Shown: piece by piece, positions 46,165 to 58,120 of the stretch
Layout: the number at the start of each line of letters is the position of its first letter
How positions within the stretch are numbered: the stretch's first letter is position 1
Source of the DNA: Intrasporangiaceae bacterium
GTDB taxonomy: Bacteria; Actinomycetota; Actinomycetes; Actinomycetales; Dermatophilaceae
Reading direction: 5' to 3'
Assembly (NCBI GenBank): GCA_021324575.1
Contig: JAJPIW010000053.1
Coordinates: forward strand, 1 to 64,000
DNA: 64,000 bases
Position numbers and translations under genes: made by a program
The notes under the pieces: model-generated
Databases searched by the model: none
What the model saw: the letters and a program-made list of their open reading frames with translations, nothing else
What the model was told of the DNA's origin: nothing

Positions 46165-48054
46165 TCAGGCGATGCCGGCCTCAGCCTCTTCCACCTCGAC
46201 AGCCTGCTGCCGGAACTGGATCTCGTAGAGCTCGGCATAGAGCCCGCCCGCGGCGAGCAGCTCGTCGTGGCGGCCCTGCTCCACGACCCGGCCACCGTCG
46301 ACGACGAGGATGAGGTCGGCATCGCGAACGGTCGAGAGCCGGTGGGCTATGACCAACGCCGTGCGGTCGGCCAGGGCTGCGTCGAGGGCGTGCTGGACGG
46401 CCGCCTCGGACTCGCTGTCCAGGTGGGCCGTCGCCTCGTCGAGCACGACCAGCCCGGGACCCTTGAGCAGCAGGCGCGCGATCGCCAGCCGCTGCTTCTC
46501 GCCCCCGGAGAGCCGGTGGCCGCGGTCGCCGACCACGGTGTCGAGGCCTTCGGGTAGGGAGTCGACGAGCCGCCACACCTGGGCTGCCCGAAGAGCCGCC
46601 TCCATCTCCTGCTCGGTGGCACCCGGACGGGCGTAGGCCAGGTTGGCGCGGATCGTGTCGTGGAAGAGGTGCGCCTCCTGGGTGACGACGCCGATCGTCG
46701 CGCGCAGCGAGTTCAGGCCCGCCGTTCGAAGGTCGACGCCGTTGATCCGGACCGCACCGGACGTCGGGTCGTAGAGGCGGGCCACGAGGGAGGTGATCGT
46801 CGTCTTGCCGGCACCGCTCGGCCCGACGAGGGCGACGAGCTGGCCCGGGGAGGCGACGAACGAGACGCCGCGCAGGATCTCGCCACTGCCCTTGCGGTCA
46901 CCCGAAGCGCCCGACTCGAGGGAGGCCAGCGAGATCTCGTCGGCCGAGGGGTAGCGGAAGTGGACGTCGTCGAGCACCACGGTGACCGGCCCGCCCGGAA
47001 TCGCGCGTGGTTGCTCGGCCTCCGCGACGAGCGGCGGCAGGTCGAGGACCTCGAAGACGCGCTCGAAGGACACCAGCGCCGTCATGACGTCGACCCGGAC
47101 CTGTGACACCGCCATGAGCGGCGCGTAGAGGCGGGCGAGGAGCGCCGCCAGGGCGAGCAGGGTGCCGACGGTCAGGGTGCCGTCGACCGCCATCACACCT
47201 CCGAAGCCGTAGATCATCGCGGTCGCGAGCGAGGCGACGAGAGCGAGCGCCACCATGAAGACGGACCGGTTGACCGCGAGCTTGATCCCCACGTCGCGCA
47301 CCCGACCGGCCCGCTCGGCATACTCGGCGTCCTCGCGCACCGGGCTCCCGAAGAGCTTGACGAGCAGCGCGCCGGCGACGTTGAAGCGCTCGGTCATCCG
47401 GGTGCCCATGTCGGCGTTGAGGACCATCTGCTCGTGCGCCAGCCCCGCCAGCCGGCGGCCGAGCAGCCGGGCCGGGATGAGGAAGAACGGGACGAGCAGC
47501 AGCGCCCCCAGCGTGAGCTGCCAGGACAGCGTCGCCATCGCGACCAGGATGAGGACCAGGGAGATGGCGTTGCTCACCAGGCTCTGCAGCACCGAGGTGA
47601 AGGCCTGCTGGGCGCCGACGACGTCACTGTTGAGCCTGGTGACGAGCGCTCCGGTCTGGGCCCGGGTGAAGAACGCGATCGGCTGGCGCAGCACGTGACC
47701 GAACACCTCGCGCCGCATGTCGTAGATGAGACCCTCGCCGATCTGCGAGGACAGCCATCGCTCGACGAGGGTCAGCCCGGCATCAAGGAGGGCGATGACC
47801 GCGACCGTGAGCGCCAGGCCGATGACGACGCCTGACTTGCGCGGGGTCACCCCGTCGTCGACGAGCCGTTGGAGCAGGAGTGGGCTGGCCACGACCAGGG
47901 CCGAGTCGATGACCGTGAGGACGAGGAAGACGACGATCATCCGCCGGAACGGACCGGCATACGACATGACCCGGCGAGCGGTCCCGGGCGCGAGCTTGCG
48001 CTCCTTGACCGAGGAGTCCCGAGTCATCGAGTTCAGGACCTGCCAGTTGCCCAT
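46165..48054 (-). CDS. MsbA-type ABC half-exporter (permease + ATPase)
   Basis: A 629-residue fused ABC exporter. The N-terminal half holds six transmembrane segments (about 45-330). The ATPase half has Walker A VGPSGAGKTTI, signature LSGGEKQR, Walker B LVVLDEATAHLD, and switch His in LVIAHRLST. Homodimeric lipid or drug export is the usual role; the substrate is unknown. ATG 48054 (MGNWQVLNSMTRD) is chosen; TTG 48072 and GTG 48060 are in-frame alternatives. Convergent with SURF1 across a structured gap; 59-bp gap to the ABC-F gene's stop is in the same direction. Confidence 0.91.
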   Translation of the reverse strand: MGNWQVLNSMTRDSSVKERKLAPGTARRVMSYAGPFRRMIVVFLVLTVIDSALVVASPLLLQRLVDDGVTPRKSGVVIGLALTVAVIALLDAGLTLVERWLSSQIGEGLIYDMRREVFGHVLRQPIAFFTRAQTGALVTRLNSDVVGAQQAFTSVLQSLVSNAISLVLILVAMATLSWQLTLGALLLVPFFLIPARLLGRRLAGLAHEQMVLNADMGTRMTERFNVAGALLVKLFGSPVREDAEYAERAGRVRDVGIKLAVNRSVFMVALALVASLATAMIYGFGGVMAVDGTLTVGTLLALAALLARLYAPLMAVSQVRVDVMTALVSFERVFEVLDLPPLVAEAEQPRAIPGGPVTVVLDDVHFRYPSADEISLASLESGASGDRKGSGEILRGVSFVASPGQLVALVGPSGAGKTTITSLVARLYDPTSGAVRINGVDLRTAGLNSLRATIGVVTQEAHLFHDTIRANLAYARPGATEQEMEAALRAAQVWRLVDSLPEGLDTVVGDRGHRLSGGEKQRLAIARLLLKGPGLVVLDEATAHLDSESEAAVQHALDAALADRTALVIAHRLSTVRDADLILVVDGGRVVEQGRHDELLAAGGLYAELYEIQFRQQAVEVEEAEAGIA

Positions 48055-48132
48055 GCTCACAACCCCATGCAACCACGGGCCGGGGACACCGATTCCCGTA
48101 TGCCGGGCGCTCGGGTCTCCCCGGAGGTCGCC

Positions 48133-49731
48133 TCAGGCGAGGGAGACGAGGTCACGATAGTCGGCACCCCAGAGGTCCTCGACGCCGTCGGGGAGCAGCA
48201 GGATCCGCTCCGGCTCGAGGGCGTCGACGGCTCCCTCGTCGTGGGTGACGAGGACGACGGCGCCCTTGAAGGTGCGCAGCGCCCCGAGGATCTCGGCACG
48301 CGAGGCCGGGTCGAGGTTGTTGGTCGGTTCGTCGAGGAGCAGCACGTTGGCGGCCGACACGACGAGCAGCGCAAGCGACAGCCGGGTCTTCTCGCCGCCG
48401 GAGAGCACCCCGGCCGGCTTGTCGACGTCGTCGCCGCTGAAGAGGAACGAGCCGAGCACCTTGCGGACCTCGGTCTCGCCGAGCTCGGGTGCGGCGGACT
48501 TCATGTTCTGCAGGACGGTGCGGGAGACCTCGAGGTTCTCGTGCTCCTGGGCGTAGTAGCCGATCTTGAGCCCATGGCCCGGCTCGACCTGCCCGGTGTC
48601 GGGAGCGTCGACGCCGGCGAGGATGCGCAGGAGGGTGGTCTTGCCGGCGCCGTTGAGCCCGAGGACGACGACGCGGGAGCCTCGGTCGATGGCCAGGTCG
48701 ACGTCGGTGAAGATCTCCAGTGAGCCGTACGAGCGGGACAGGCCCGACGCGCGCAGCGGCGTCCGGCCGCAGGGCGACGGATCCGGGAAGCGCAGCTTGG
48801 CGACGCGGTCCTGGACCCGCTCGGTCTCCAGCCCGGCGAGGAGTCGCTCGGCCCGACGCGCCATGTTCTGTGCCGCAACGGTTTTCGTCGCCTTGGCCCG
48901 CATCTTGTCGGCCTGCGCCATGAGGGCCGACGCCTTCTTCTCGGCGTTGGCGCGCTCGCGCTTGCGACGTCGCTCGTCGGTCTCCCGCTGGAGCAGGTAG
49001 GCCTTCCAGCCGAGGTTGTACTGGTCCAGCTCGGCCCGGTTGGCGTCCAGATGGAACACCTTGTTGACGATCGAGTCGAGCATCTCGACGTCGTGGCTGA
49101 TGATCACCAGGCCGCCGCGGTAGCCCCTGAGCCAGTCGCGGAGCCAGATGATCGAGTCGGCGTCCAGGTGGTTGGTCGGCTCGTCGAGGAGCAGGGTCTC
49201 GGCGCCGGAGAACAGGATGCGCGACAGCTCGACCCGGCGCCTCTGGCCGCCGGAGAGGGTGACCAGCTCCTGGTCGAGGATCCGCTCGGCCAGCCCGAGC
49301 GCCCCGGCGATGGACGCGGCCTCGGACTCCGCGGCATACCCGCCGGCGGCGGTGAACTCGGAGTCGAGCCGGGCGTACCGTCGCATGGCGCGGTCCTGGA
49401 GCTCGCCGGTCTCGGTCGCCATGGCGTGCTCGGCGGCGCGCAGGTCGCGGATGATCGAGTCGAGCCCGCGGGCCGACAGGATCCGGTCGCGCGCAGTCAC
49501 GTGCAGGTCGCCGGTCCGGGGGTCCTGCGGGAGGTAGCCGACCGCTCCACTGCGGGTCACCTGGCCGGCAGCCGGCTGGCCGTGGCCGGCGAGGACCTTG
49601 GTGAGGGTGGTCTTGCCGGCCCCGTTGCGCCCGACGAGACCGATCCGGTCGCCTGCCGCGATCCGGAAGGTCGCCTCGTCGAGGAGGAGACGCGAGCCGG
49701 CGCGCAGCTCGACGTTCGTTGCGGTGATCAC
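48133..49731 (-). CDS. ABC-F family ribosome-associated ATPase
   Basis: A 532-residue protein with two ATPase domains and no membrane segments. First site: VGRNGAGKTTL, LSGGQRRR, LLLDEPTNHLD. Second site: LGLNGAGKTTL, LSGGEKTR, LLLDEPTNNLD. A charged linker (about 235-290; ERRRKRERANAEKKASALMAQ) forms the coiled-coil P-site tRNA interaction motif of the ABC-F class. Functions in the family include translation rescue and ribosome-target antibiotic protection; no basis to choose here. Matches the position of Rv1473. Start GTG 49731 begins VITATNVELRAG; a possible promoter TAGGCT is at 49797-49802. Confidence 0.9.
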   Translation of the reverse strand: MITATNVELRAGSRLLLDEATFRIAAGDRIGLVGRNGAGKTTLTKVLAGHGQPAAGQVTRSGAVGYLPQDPRTGDLHVTARDRILSARGLDSIIRDLRAAEHAMATETGELQDRAMRRYARLDSEFTAAGGYAAESEAASIAGALGLAERILDQELVTLSGGQRRRVELSRILFSGAETLLLDEPTNHLDADSIIWLRDWLRGYRGGLVIISHDVEMLDSIVNKVFHLDANRAELDQYNLGWKAYLLQRETDERRRKRERANAEKKASALMAQADKMRAKATKTVAAQNMARRAERLLAGLETERVQDRVAKLRFPDPSPCGRTPLRASGLSRSYGSLEIFTDVDLAIDRGSRVVVLGLNGAGKTTLLRILAGVDAPDTGQVEPGHGLKIGYYAQEHENLEVSRTVLQNMKSAAPELGETEVRKVLGSFLFSGDDVDKPAGVLSGGEKTRLSLALLVVSAANVLLLDEPTNNLDPASRAEILGALRTFKGAVVLVTHDEGAVDALEPERILLLPDGVEDLWGADYRDLVSLA

Positions 49732-49796
49732 GGGTGGGCAGCCTTGCGGAAGGAACGGACAGGAAGTGGTGGTGGCTCGACGGCGAGCGACCCCCA

Positions 49797-49818
49797 AGCC
49801 TAGCCGCCCGTCTAGGCT
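49797..49818. promoter_or_regulatory. Symmetric divergent -10 pair for the ABC-F and YpfJ genes
   Basis: AGCCTA (49797-49802; TAGGCT on the minus strand) and TAGGCT (49813-49818), in inverted orientation 10 bp apart. They would serve the divergent ABC-F gene (leader about 60 nt) and the metalloprotease gene (leader about 50 nt). Confidence 0.4.
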
Positions 49819-49875
49819 GTGCCTGCCACCACCAGAGGGGGCCACGCGGCATACCAGTGCGTCACGGAGGCAGGG

Positions 49876-50805
49876 ATGAGCTTCAACGACAACGTCCAGC
49901 TGGACACCAGTCAGGTCCAGTCGGCCGGTGGCGGAGGCGGCGGTGGCGCACCGGGCGGGATGGTCGTCGGCGGCGGTATCGGCGGCATCATCCTGCTCAT
50001 CGTCTGCCTCATCTTCGGGATCAACCCCGGCAGCATCACCGGCGGCGGCACCGTCCCGGCCGGGACCCAGGACCAGGCCCAGAGTGGCGACGGCGGCCAG
50101 CTGGCCTCGGAGTGCAAGACCGGTGCCGACGCCAACAAGGACACCAACTGCCTCGTCGTCGGCACGGTCAACTCGGTGCAGGCCTTCTGGGCCACCGAGC
50201 TGCCCAAGTACGGCAAGCGGTACACCCCGGTGACGACCGTGCTGTACTCCGGCCAGACCCAGTCCCAGTGCGGCACCGCGTCCAACCAGGTCGGCCCGTT
50301 CTACTGCCCGCTGGACAAGAAGGTCTACATCGACGCGTCGTTCTACCAGATCCTCCACGACCAGTTCGGCAGCTCGAGCGGACAGCTCGCCGAGGAGTAC
50401 GTCATCGCCCACGAGTACGGCCACCACATCCAGGACATCCTCGGGCTGCTCGACCGGGCCCAGCAGGACCCGCAGGGCGCCGACAGCGGGTCGGTGCGGA
50501 TCGAGCTGATGGCCGACTGCCTGGCCGGGGTGTGGGCCAACCACGCGGCGACGACCAAGGACGCCCAGGGCACGACGTTCCTCAAGCCGCTGACCCAGAA
50601 GGACATCGACGACGCCCTGTCGGCGGCCAAGTCGGTCGGCGACGACAGCATCCAGAAGATGTCGACCGGTCAGGTCAACCCCGAGAGCTGGACCCACGGC
50701 TCGTCGGCGGCCCGCCAGATGTGGTTCAAGCAGGGCTACAGGACCGGCGACCTCAACTCCTGCGACACGTTCGCCGCGAGCGATCCCGAGACCTCCACGT
50801 CCTGA
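49876..50805 (+). CDS. YpfJ-type neutral zinc metallopeptidase
   Basis: A 309-residue protein with a Gly-rich N-terminal region, one transmembrane helix (about 30-48; VGGGIGGIILLIVCLIFG) and a large extracytoplasmic domain with HEYGHH (179-184) zinc motif. C80, C92, C132 and C144 precede it, and further Cys residues follow near 209 and 299; they may form disulfides. Matches the YpfJ family. Substrate unknown. ATG 49876 has GGAGG 5 nt upstream. A branched inverted repeat follows the stop and separates it from acVLRF1. Confidence 0.9.
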   Translation: MSFNDNVQLDTSQVQSAGGGGGGGAPGGMVVGGGIGGIILLIVCLIFGINPGSITGGGTVPAGTQDQAQSGDGGQLASECKTGADANKDTNCLVVGTVNSVQAFWATELPKYGKRYTPVTTVLYSGQTQSQCGTASNQVGPFYCPLDKKVYIDASFYQILHDQFGSSSGQLAEEYVIAHEYGHHIQDILGLLDRAQQDPQGADSGSVRIELMADCLAGVWANHAATTKDAQGTTFLKPLTQKDIDDALSAAKSVGDDSIQKMSTGQVNPESWTHGSSAARQMWFKQGYRTGDLNSCDTFAASDPETSTS

Positions 50806-50821
50806 CCCCTCTCCCCCACAA

Positions 50822-50938
50822 CGTCTGCGGATCTGAGGGTTGTCACCGCAGCGCCACGCAGACGCTGCGGCAGGCCCGGCTACTACGTCCGGGTCTGCTG
50901 GCGGGAAGAACCCTCAGATCCGCAGACGCAAGAGTCGG
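50822..50938. repeat. Branched inverted-repeat element
   Basis: Outer arms of 20 bp, perfectly complementary (50822-50841 and 50919-50938), enclose a 77-nt region with its own hairpins: CCGCAGCG (50846-50853) with CGCTGCGG (50863-50870), and CCCGG with CCGGG (about 50875-50893). This gives a three-way-junction or cruciform-capable element between convergent genes. Confidence 0.8.
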
Positions 50939-50950
50939 GTGGAGCCGGCG

Positions 50951-51502
50951 TCAGCTGGTGGGCGGGCCGGGGGCCGCGTCCTCGATGCTGATCCGGACCG
51001 CCCGGCCGCGGCGCAGTGCTTCCTCCAGGACCGTTCGCCGCGGGTCCGGCAGGTCGTAGAGCTCGCGGCGCGGCAGGCCGAGCAGGTGCGCCAGACGGGG
51101 GTCGTCGAGCACCTCTCGGACCAACGTCCGGTCACCCCCGACGACCAGGCCTCTCGGTTCCGTACGCCGTGCCAGGATGCGCGTGGAGTGCTCGGCGACC
51201 GCTCGGACGAGCTCGTCGGCCTGGTTGCCGCGGCGGCGGGCGAACCGCTGCTGGGACCAGCCGCCGGCGGCCGTCCGCGACTGGACGTGTCGGGTGCCGA
51301 CCTTGGAGTCGGTGAACGCGGCACCCTTGGCCAGCCCGACGGCATACCCACCGCGTCGCACCAACAGGACGGCCAGCGGATCGTACGGGAAGTCCTCACG
51401 CGCCGAGATCCGTTGTGCTGCACCCGGTTCGGGGTTGTTGGAAGCGAACCGGGCGAGCCAGCCGGCGAGCCGCTCCGGTGCGACCTCGACGACGCGGCTC
51501 AC
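50951..51502 (-). CDS. acVLRF1-family peptidyl-tRNA release factor
   Basis: A 183-residue member of the actinobacterial Vms1/ankyrin-like release factor 1 group, which cleaves nascent chains from peptidyl-tRNA on stalled 60S/50S subunits in the family. The catalytic segment is KVGTRHVQSRTAAGGWSQQRFARRRGNQ, with the GxxQ-like GWSQQ, and a basic helix follows. It lies at the downstream end of the SUF operon after sufT, 19 bp apart. GTG 51502 starts VSRVVEVAPERL; the frame is open further upstream without homology. Confidence 0.8.
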   Translation of the reverse strand: MSRVVEVAPERLAGWLARFASNNPEPGAAQRISAREDFPYDPLAVLLVRRGGYAVGLAKGAAFTDSKVGTRHVQSRTAAGGWSQQRFARRRGNQADELVRAVAEHSTRILARRTEPRGLVVGGDRTLVREVLDDPRLAHLLGLPRRELYDLPDPRRTVLEEALRRGRAVRISIEDAAPGPPTS

Positions 51503-51521
51503 GGCATACGACGGCAGTGAC

Positions 51522-51851
51522 TCAGAGGTTGAAGCCGAGAGCCCGCAGCTGCTCGCGGCCGTCCTCGGTGATCTTGTCGGGGCCCCACGGCGGCATCCAG
51601 ACCCAGTTGATCCGGTGCGTGGTGACAAGCCCCTCGAGCGCCTGGGCGGTCTGGTCCTCGATGACGTCGGTGAGCGGGCAGGCCGCCGAGGTGAGCGTCA
51701 TGTCGAGGATGGCGTGGCCCTGCGGGTCGACGGTGATGCCGTAGACGAGGCCGAGGTCGACGACGTTGATGCCGAGCTCGGGGTCGACGACGTCGCGCAT
51801 GGCCTCCTCGACGTCGGCGACGTTGGTGGGTGCGGTCTGGGTGTCAGACAT
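51522..51851 (-). CDS. sufT: SufT-like Fe-S assembly protein (DUF59/MIP18)
   Basis: A 109-residue MIP18-family protein, a helper in Fe-S cluster maturation. It contains DVVDPELGINVVDLGLVYGI and the conserved LTSAACPLTDVIEDQ loop whose Cys binds the metal/cluster. Matches Rv1466 at the equivalent position. The ATG at 51851 overlaps the sufU stop by 8 bp, so it is translationally coupled. The basic/Trp motif WVWMPPWGPDKIT near the C-terminus is typical. Confidence 0.92.
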   Translation of the reverse strand: MSDTQTAPTNVADVEEAMRDVVDPELGINVVDLGLVYGITVDPQGHAILDMTLTSAACPLTDVIEDQTAQALEGLVTTHRINWVWMPPWGPDKITEDGREQLRALGFNL

Positions 51852-52319
51852 GTTGCTCCTTCAGTGACGATGACGTCGATGACTCGGCCGCCGGCCTGGC
51901 TCCGGCCTGGTTCAACGCGTCCTGGAACGCCATCCATCCCAGCAGAGCACACTTGACGCGGGCGGGGTACCTGGCGACACCGGCGAGGGCGATACCGTCC
52001 CCGATGACCTCCTCGTCGCCGGCGTCCTGGCCCCGGGAGGTCAGCATGGCGTGCATGGCGTCGTGGACGACGTCGGCCTCGGCGAGGGTGTGGCCGGTGA
52101 CCTGCTCGGCGAGGATCGAGGCCGACGCGACGCTGATCGAGCAGCCCAGGCTGTCGTAGGAGACGTCGCGGATCGTGTCGCCGTCGAGGTCGACCCGCAG
52201 GGTCACCTCGTCGCCACAGGTCGGGTTGACGTGGTGGACCTCGGCGTCGAACGGCGCGCGCAGCCCGGCCCGGTGCGGGCGTTTGGCGTGCTCGATGATG
52301 AGCTCCTGGTAGAGGTCCA

Positions 52320-52320
<1 letters not shown>
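51844..52320 (-). CDS. sufU: SufU Fe-S assembly sulfur-transfer protein
   Basis: A 158-residue zinc-containing partner of SufS. Conserved cysteines: C in HHVNPTCGDEVTL, in YDSLGCSISVAS and in ARVKCALLGW, plus the D-rich motif; these bind zinc and accept persulfide sulfur. The C-terminal Ser-rich extension (about 20 residues) is variable. ATG 52320 overlaps the sufS stop (ATGA). It works downstream of SufS in the SUF pathway. Confidence 0.95.
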
Positions 52321-54734
<2,414 letters not shown>

Positions 54735-54738
<4 letters not shown>

Positions 54739-55943
54739 GCGGTGACCTCCGCGTGGTGCTCCACCTCGGGGAGCTCTGCGGTGTAGCCGAGCTCGGCGTC
54801 GATGGCGGTCATGACGTGCCCGATGATCTCGGGGATGCCGATCCGGCTGACGACCGCCGCGAAGAAGCCCCGGACGACGAGCCGACGGGCGGTGTCGGTG
54901 GGGATCCCCCGGGACCGCAGGTAGAAGAGCTGCTCGTCGTCGAACCGGCCGGTCGCGCTCGCGTGGCCGGCTCCCCGGATCTCGCCGGTCTCGATCTCCA
55001 GGTTGGGGACCGAGTCGGCCCGCGCGCCTTCGGTGAGGACGAGGTTGCGGTTGAGCTCGTAGGTGTCGGTGCCCTCGGCACTGGCCCGGATGAGGACGTC
55101 GCCGACCCAGACCGTGTGGGCGGTGTCGCCCTGGAGGGCGCCCTTGTACTCGACATTGCTCGTGCAGTTGACCGGCTCGTGGTCCACGAAGAGCCGGTGC
55201 TCCTGGTGCTGGCCGGCATCGGCGAAGTAGACGCCGAGCCCTTCGAACGAGCCGCCGGGACCGGCATACCGGGCGTTGGTCGAGATCCGGACGACCTTGC
55301 CGCCGAGGGTCACGGCGATGTGCCGGACCCGGGCGTCGCGACCGACGAGCACGTCGTGCTGCGCGAGGTGGATGGTGTCGTCGTCCCACTCCTGAAGGGT
55401 GACCACGGTGAGGTTGGCACCATCGCCGGCGCGGACCTCGACGTTGGCTCCGCAGTGCGCAGAACCCTTGTGCGACAACACGACCACGGCCTTGGAGTGG
55501 CGACCGGCGTCGATGGCCAGGTGGCCGTTGACCCGGGCCAGCTCGGCAGCAGTGATCTCGATGCGCACCGGTGCGGTGAGCTCGGCCTCGGCCGGAATGG
55601 TCACCGTGGTGACCTCGCCGGCGGCCTCCCAGGCGACGGCAGCGGCACGGTCGCCGGGGTGGCCGACGCCGAGCGGCGAGACACCACCCGTGTGCTTGGC
55701 CTTCGTGACCGTCACCTGCCCGGGAGCCTCGACGTGGACGGCGATCCGCGCCTCGTCGGCCGGTGCGATCTCGAAGAGGTCGCCGATCCGGTCGACCGGG
55801 GTGAACCGCCAGTCCTCCTCGCGCCCGGTGGGGCGGGGGAAGTCGGCAGCGGCATACGAGGTGGTCCGCTCGGCCCGCGACTGGTCAGGGACCATCGTCG
55901 CGGCGGAGTCGGTGTGGGGTGTTGCGGGGGCCAGCAGGCTCAA
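54735..55943 (-). CDS. sufD: Fe-S scaffold protein SufD
   Basis: A 402-residue SufB/SufD-family beta-helix protein that forms the SufBC2D scaffold. It carries the [20 protein letters not shown] core and YLRSRGIP near the end. The frame begins at TTG 55943, overlapping the sufB stop by 4 bp (TTGA); ATG 55892 ([13 protein letters not shown]) is an in-frame internal alternative. A TTG start with overlap implies translational coupling from sufB. Confidence 0.94.
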
Positions 55944-57361
55944 CCGACTGCTCCTTCCATCTGGAGCTCGATGAGCCGGTTGAGCTCGAGGGCGTACTCC
56001 ATGGGCAGCTCACGGGCGATCGGCTCGACGAAGCCGCGCACGATCATCGCCATCGCCTCCTCCTCGGTGAGGCCGCGGGAGCGCAGGTAGAACAGCTGGT
56101 CCTCGCTCACCTTGGAGACGGTCGCCTCGTGGCCCATCTGGACGTCGTCCTCGCGGACGTCGACGTAGGGGTAGGTGTCCGAGCGGCTGATCGTGTCGAC
56201 GAGCAGGGCGTCGCAGACCACGTTGCTCCGGCTGCCGTGGGCACCTTCGAGGATCTGGACGAGGCCGCGGTAGGACGTCCGACCGCCGCCACGTGCCACC
56301 GACTTGGAGACGATGTGGCTGCTCGTGTTGGGGGCCGCGTGGACCATCTTGGAGCCGGCGTCCTGGTGCTGGCCCTCGCCGGCGAAGGCGATGGAAAGGG
56401 TCTCGCCACGGGCGTGCTCACCGAGCAGGAAGACGGCGGGGTACTTCATCGTCACCTTGGAGCCGATGTTGCCGTCGATCCACTCCATCGTCGCGCCCTC
56501 GGCGCAGGTGGCGCGCTTGGTGACGAGGTTGTAGACGTTGTTGGACCAGTTCTGGATCGTCGTGTATCGGACCCGGGCGTTCTTCTTGACGATGATCTCA
56601 ACGACTGCCGAGTGCAGCGAGTCGGACTTGTAGATCGGGGCCGTACAGCCCTCGACGTAGTGCACGTAGGAGCCCTCGTCGGCGATGATCAGGGTCCGCT
56701 CGAACTGGCCCATGTTCTCGGTGTTGATCCGGAAGTAGGCCTGCAGCGGGATGTCGATGTGGACGCCCGGCGGGACGTAGATGAACGAGCCACCCGACCA
56801 CACCGCGGTGTTGAGCGAGGCGAACTTGTTGTCACCGGCCGGGATCACCGACGCGAAGTACTCGCGGAACAGGTCCTCGTGCTCACGCAGGCCGGTGTCG
56901 GTGTCGACGAAGATGACGCCCTTCTCCTCCAGGTCCTCGCGGATCTGGTGGTAGACGACCTCGGACTCGTACTGGGCGGCCACGCCACCGACGAGCCGCT
57001 GCTTCTCGGCCTCGGGGATGCCCAGCCGGTCGTAGGTGTTCTTGATGTCGGCGGGCAGCTCGTCCCAGGTGGTCGCCTGCTTCTCGGTCGACTTCACGAA
57101 GTACTTGATGTTCTGGAAGTCGATGCCGGACAGGTCCGAGCCCCAGGTGGGCATCGGCTTCTTGTCGAACAGGCGCAGCGACTTCAGCCGCAGGTCGGTC
57201 ATCCACTGCGGCTCGTTCTTGCGCGCGGAGATGTCGGTGACGACCTCGTCGCTGAGTCCGCGGCGGGCCGAGGCACCGGCGGTGTCGCTGTCGGCCCAGC
57301 CGAAGGCGTAGGTGCCTATGTCCTTGAGGCCGGGGTTGCGCTCTTCGATGTGAGAGGTCAT
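55940..57361 (-). CDS. sufB: Fe-S scaffold protein SufB
   Basis: A 473-residue core scaffold of the SUF system, assembling nascent Fe-S clusters. Key stretches: [45 protein letters not shown] (conserved Cys), [13 protein letters not shown] and [20 protein letters not shown]. No intein, unlike the M. tuberculosis SufB (Rv1461). ATG 57361 overlaps the sufR stop (ATGA). Confidence 0.97.
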   Translation of the reverse strand: MTSHIEERNPGLKDIGTYAFGWADSDTAGASARRGLSDEVVTDISARKNEPQWMTDLRLKSLRLFDKKPMPTWGSDLSGIDFQNIKYFVKSTEKQATTWDELPADIKNTYDRLGIPEAEKQRLVGGVAAQYESEVVYHQIREDLEEKGVIFVDTDTGLREHEDLFREYFASVIPAGDNKFASLNTAVWSGGSFIYVPPGVHIDIPLQAYFRINTENMGQFERTLIIADEGSYVHYVEGCTAPIYKSDSLHSAVVEIIVKKNARVRYTTIQNWSNNVYNLVTKRATCAEGATMEWIDGNIGSKVTMKYPAVFLLGEHARGETLSIAFAGEGQHQDAGSKMVHAAPNTSSHIVSKSVARGGGRTSYRGLVQILEGAHGSRSNVVCDALLVDTISRSDTYPYVDVREDDVQMGHEATVSKVSEDQLFYLRSRGLTEEEAMAMIVRGFVEPIARELPMEYALELNRLIELQMEGAVG

Positions 57362-58074
57362 CGGGTGGACCTTTCCTTGTGCGGAACGGTGGGTGTGGGT
57401 ATGAAGGTCGTGCAGACGTGGTCGCCGTGGGCGAGCGTCGCGAGCCGCTGGACGTGGACGCCGAGGAGGCGGGAGAAGGCCTCGGTCTCGGCGTCACAGA
57501 GCTGCGGGAACTCCTCGGCGACGTCCTGGACGGGGCAGTGCCCCTGGCAGAGCTGTATGCCGGTCAGCTGGGTGGGTGCACCGGGCTGGCCGACCGCGCG
57601 CGCACTGGCGGAGAAACCGTCGGCGGTCAGCGCGTCGACGAGGGCCTGGGCCCGGGCGTCGGTGCCGTCTCCGCTGGCGTCCAGCCGACCGGCATACCGG
57701 CTCTCGAGCTCGGCGGCACGACGCTGGGCGAACGCGTCGACGGCGGCGGGCCCGGCGGTCTCGGCGAGGAAGCGGACCGCCTGACCGGCGAGGTGGTCGT
57801 AGTCGGACCCGAGGGCCCGGTGGCCGGCGGGGGTCACGACGTAGCTGCGGGCCGGGCGTCCCCTGCCCCGGCGGTGGGCGGTGGCCTCGTGCTCCTCGAT
57901 GAAGCCCCCCTCGGTGAGGTGGTCGAGGTGGCGCCGGACGGCCGTGGACGTCAGGCCGAGGAGCTCGCCGAGCTGGGCAGCCGACACGGGCCCGTGCTCG
58001 GTGATGGTGTGCAGAACCCGGTCGCGCGCAGACGCCCGGACGGCTGCCGGCTGCGGAGCGGGGGCAATAACCAC
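57358..58074 (-). CDS. sufR: SufR-like Fe-S-sensing repressor of the SUF operon
   Basis: A 238-residue winged-helix regulator: HTH at about 28-75 ([30 protein letters not shown]) with a basic wing [18 protein letters not shown]. The C-terminal part has C-x3-C (CQGHC), then C in FPQLCDAE and C in HVCTTF, the cysteine set of cluster-binding SufR. Like Rv1460 it is first of the operon, which implies autorepression when clusters are abundant. GTG 58074 is leaderless. Confidence 0.92.
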   Translation of the reverse strand: MVIAPAPQPAAVRASARDRVLHTITEHGPVSAAQLGELLGLTSTAVRRHLDHLTEGGFIEEHEATAHRRGRGRPARSYVVTPAGHRALGSDYDHLAGQAVRFLAETAGPAAVDAFAQRRAAELESRYAGRLDASGDGTDARAQALVDALTADGFSASARAVGQPGAPTQLTGIQLCQGHCPVQDVAEEFPQLCDAETEAFSRLLGVHVQRLATLAHGDHVCTTFIPTPTVPHKERSTR

Positions 58075-58080
58075 ACACTC

Positions 58081-58109
58081 ATGTTACGTAAATGGTCAAC
58101 CCCCTCCAA
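58081..58109 (-). promoter_or_regulatory. SUF operon promoter with palindromic candidate operator
   Basis: On the minus strand, -35 TTGGAG (58104-58109), 17-bp spacer, -10 TAACAT (58081-58086), then 6 nt to GTG 58074. The palindrome TTACGTAA (58084-58091) overlaps the -10, placing a regulator where it would block transcription. Confidence 0.65.
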
Positions 58110-58120
58110 CGAAGGCAACC

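Noticed and set aside
49797-49875. Longer YpfJ start at 49819
   Set aside because: The extension overlaps promoter-like sequence; ATG 49876 has a good GGAGG and begins the family's MSFNDN sequence.
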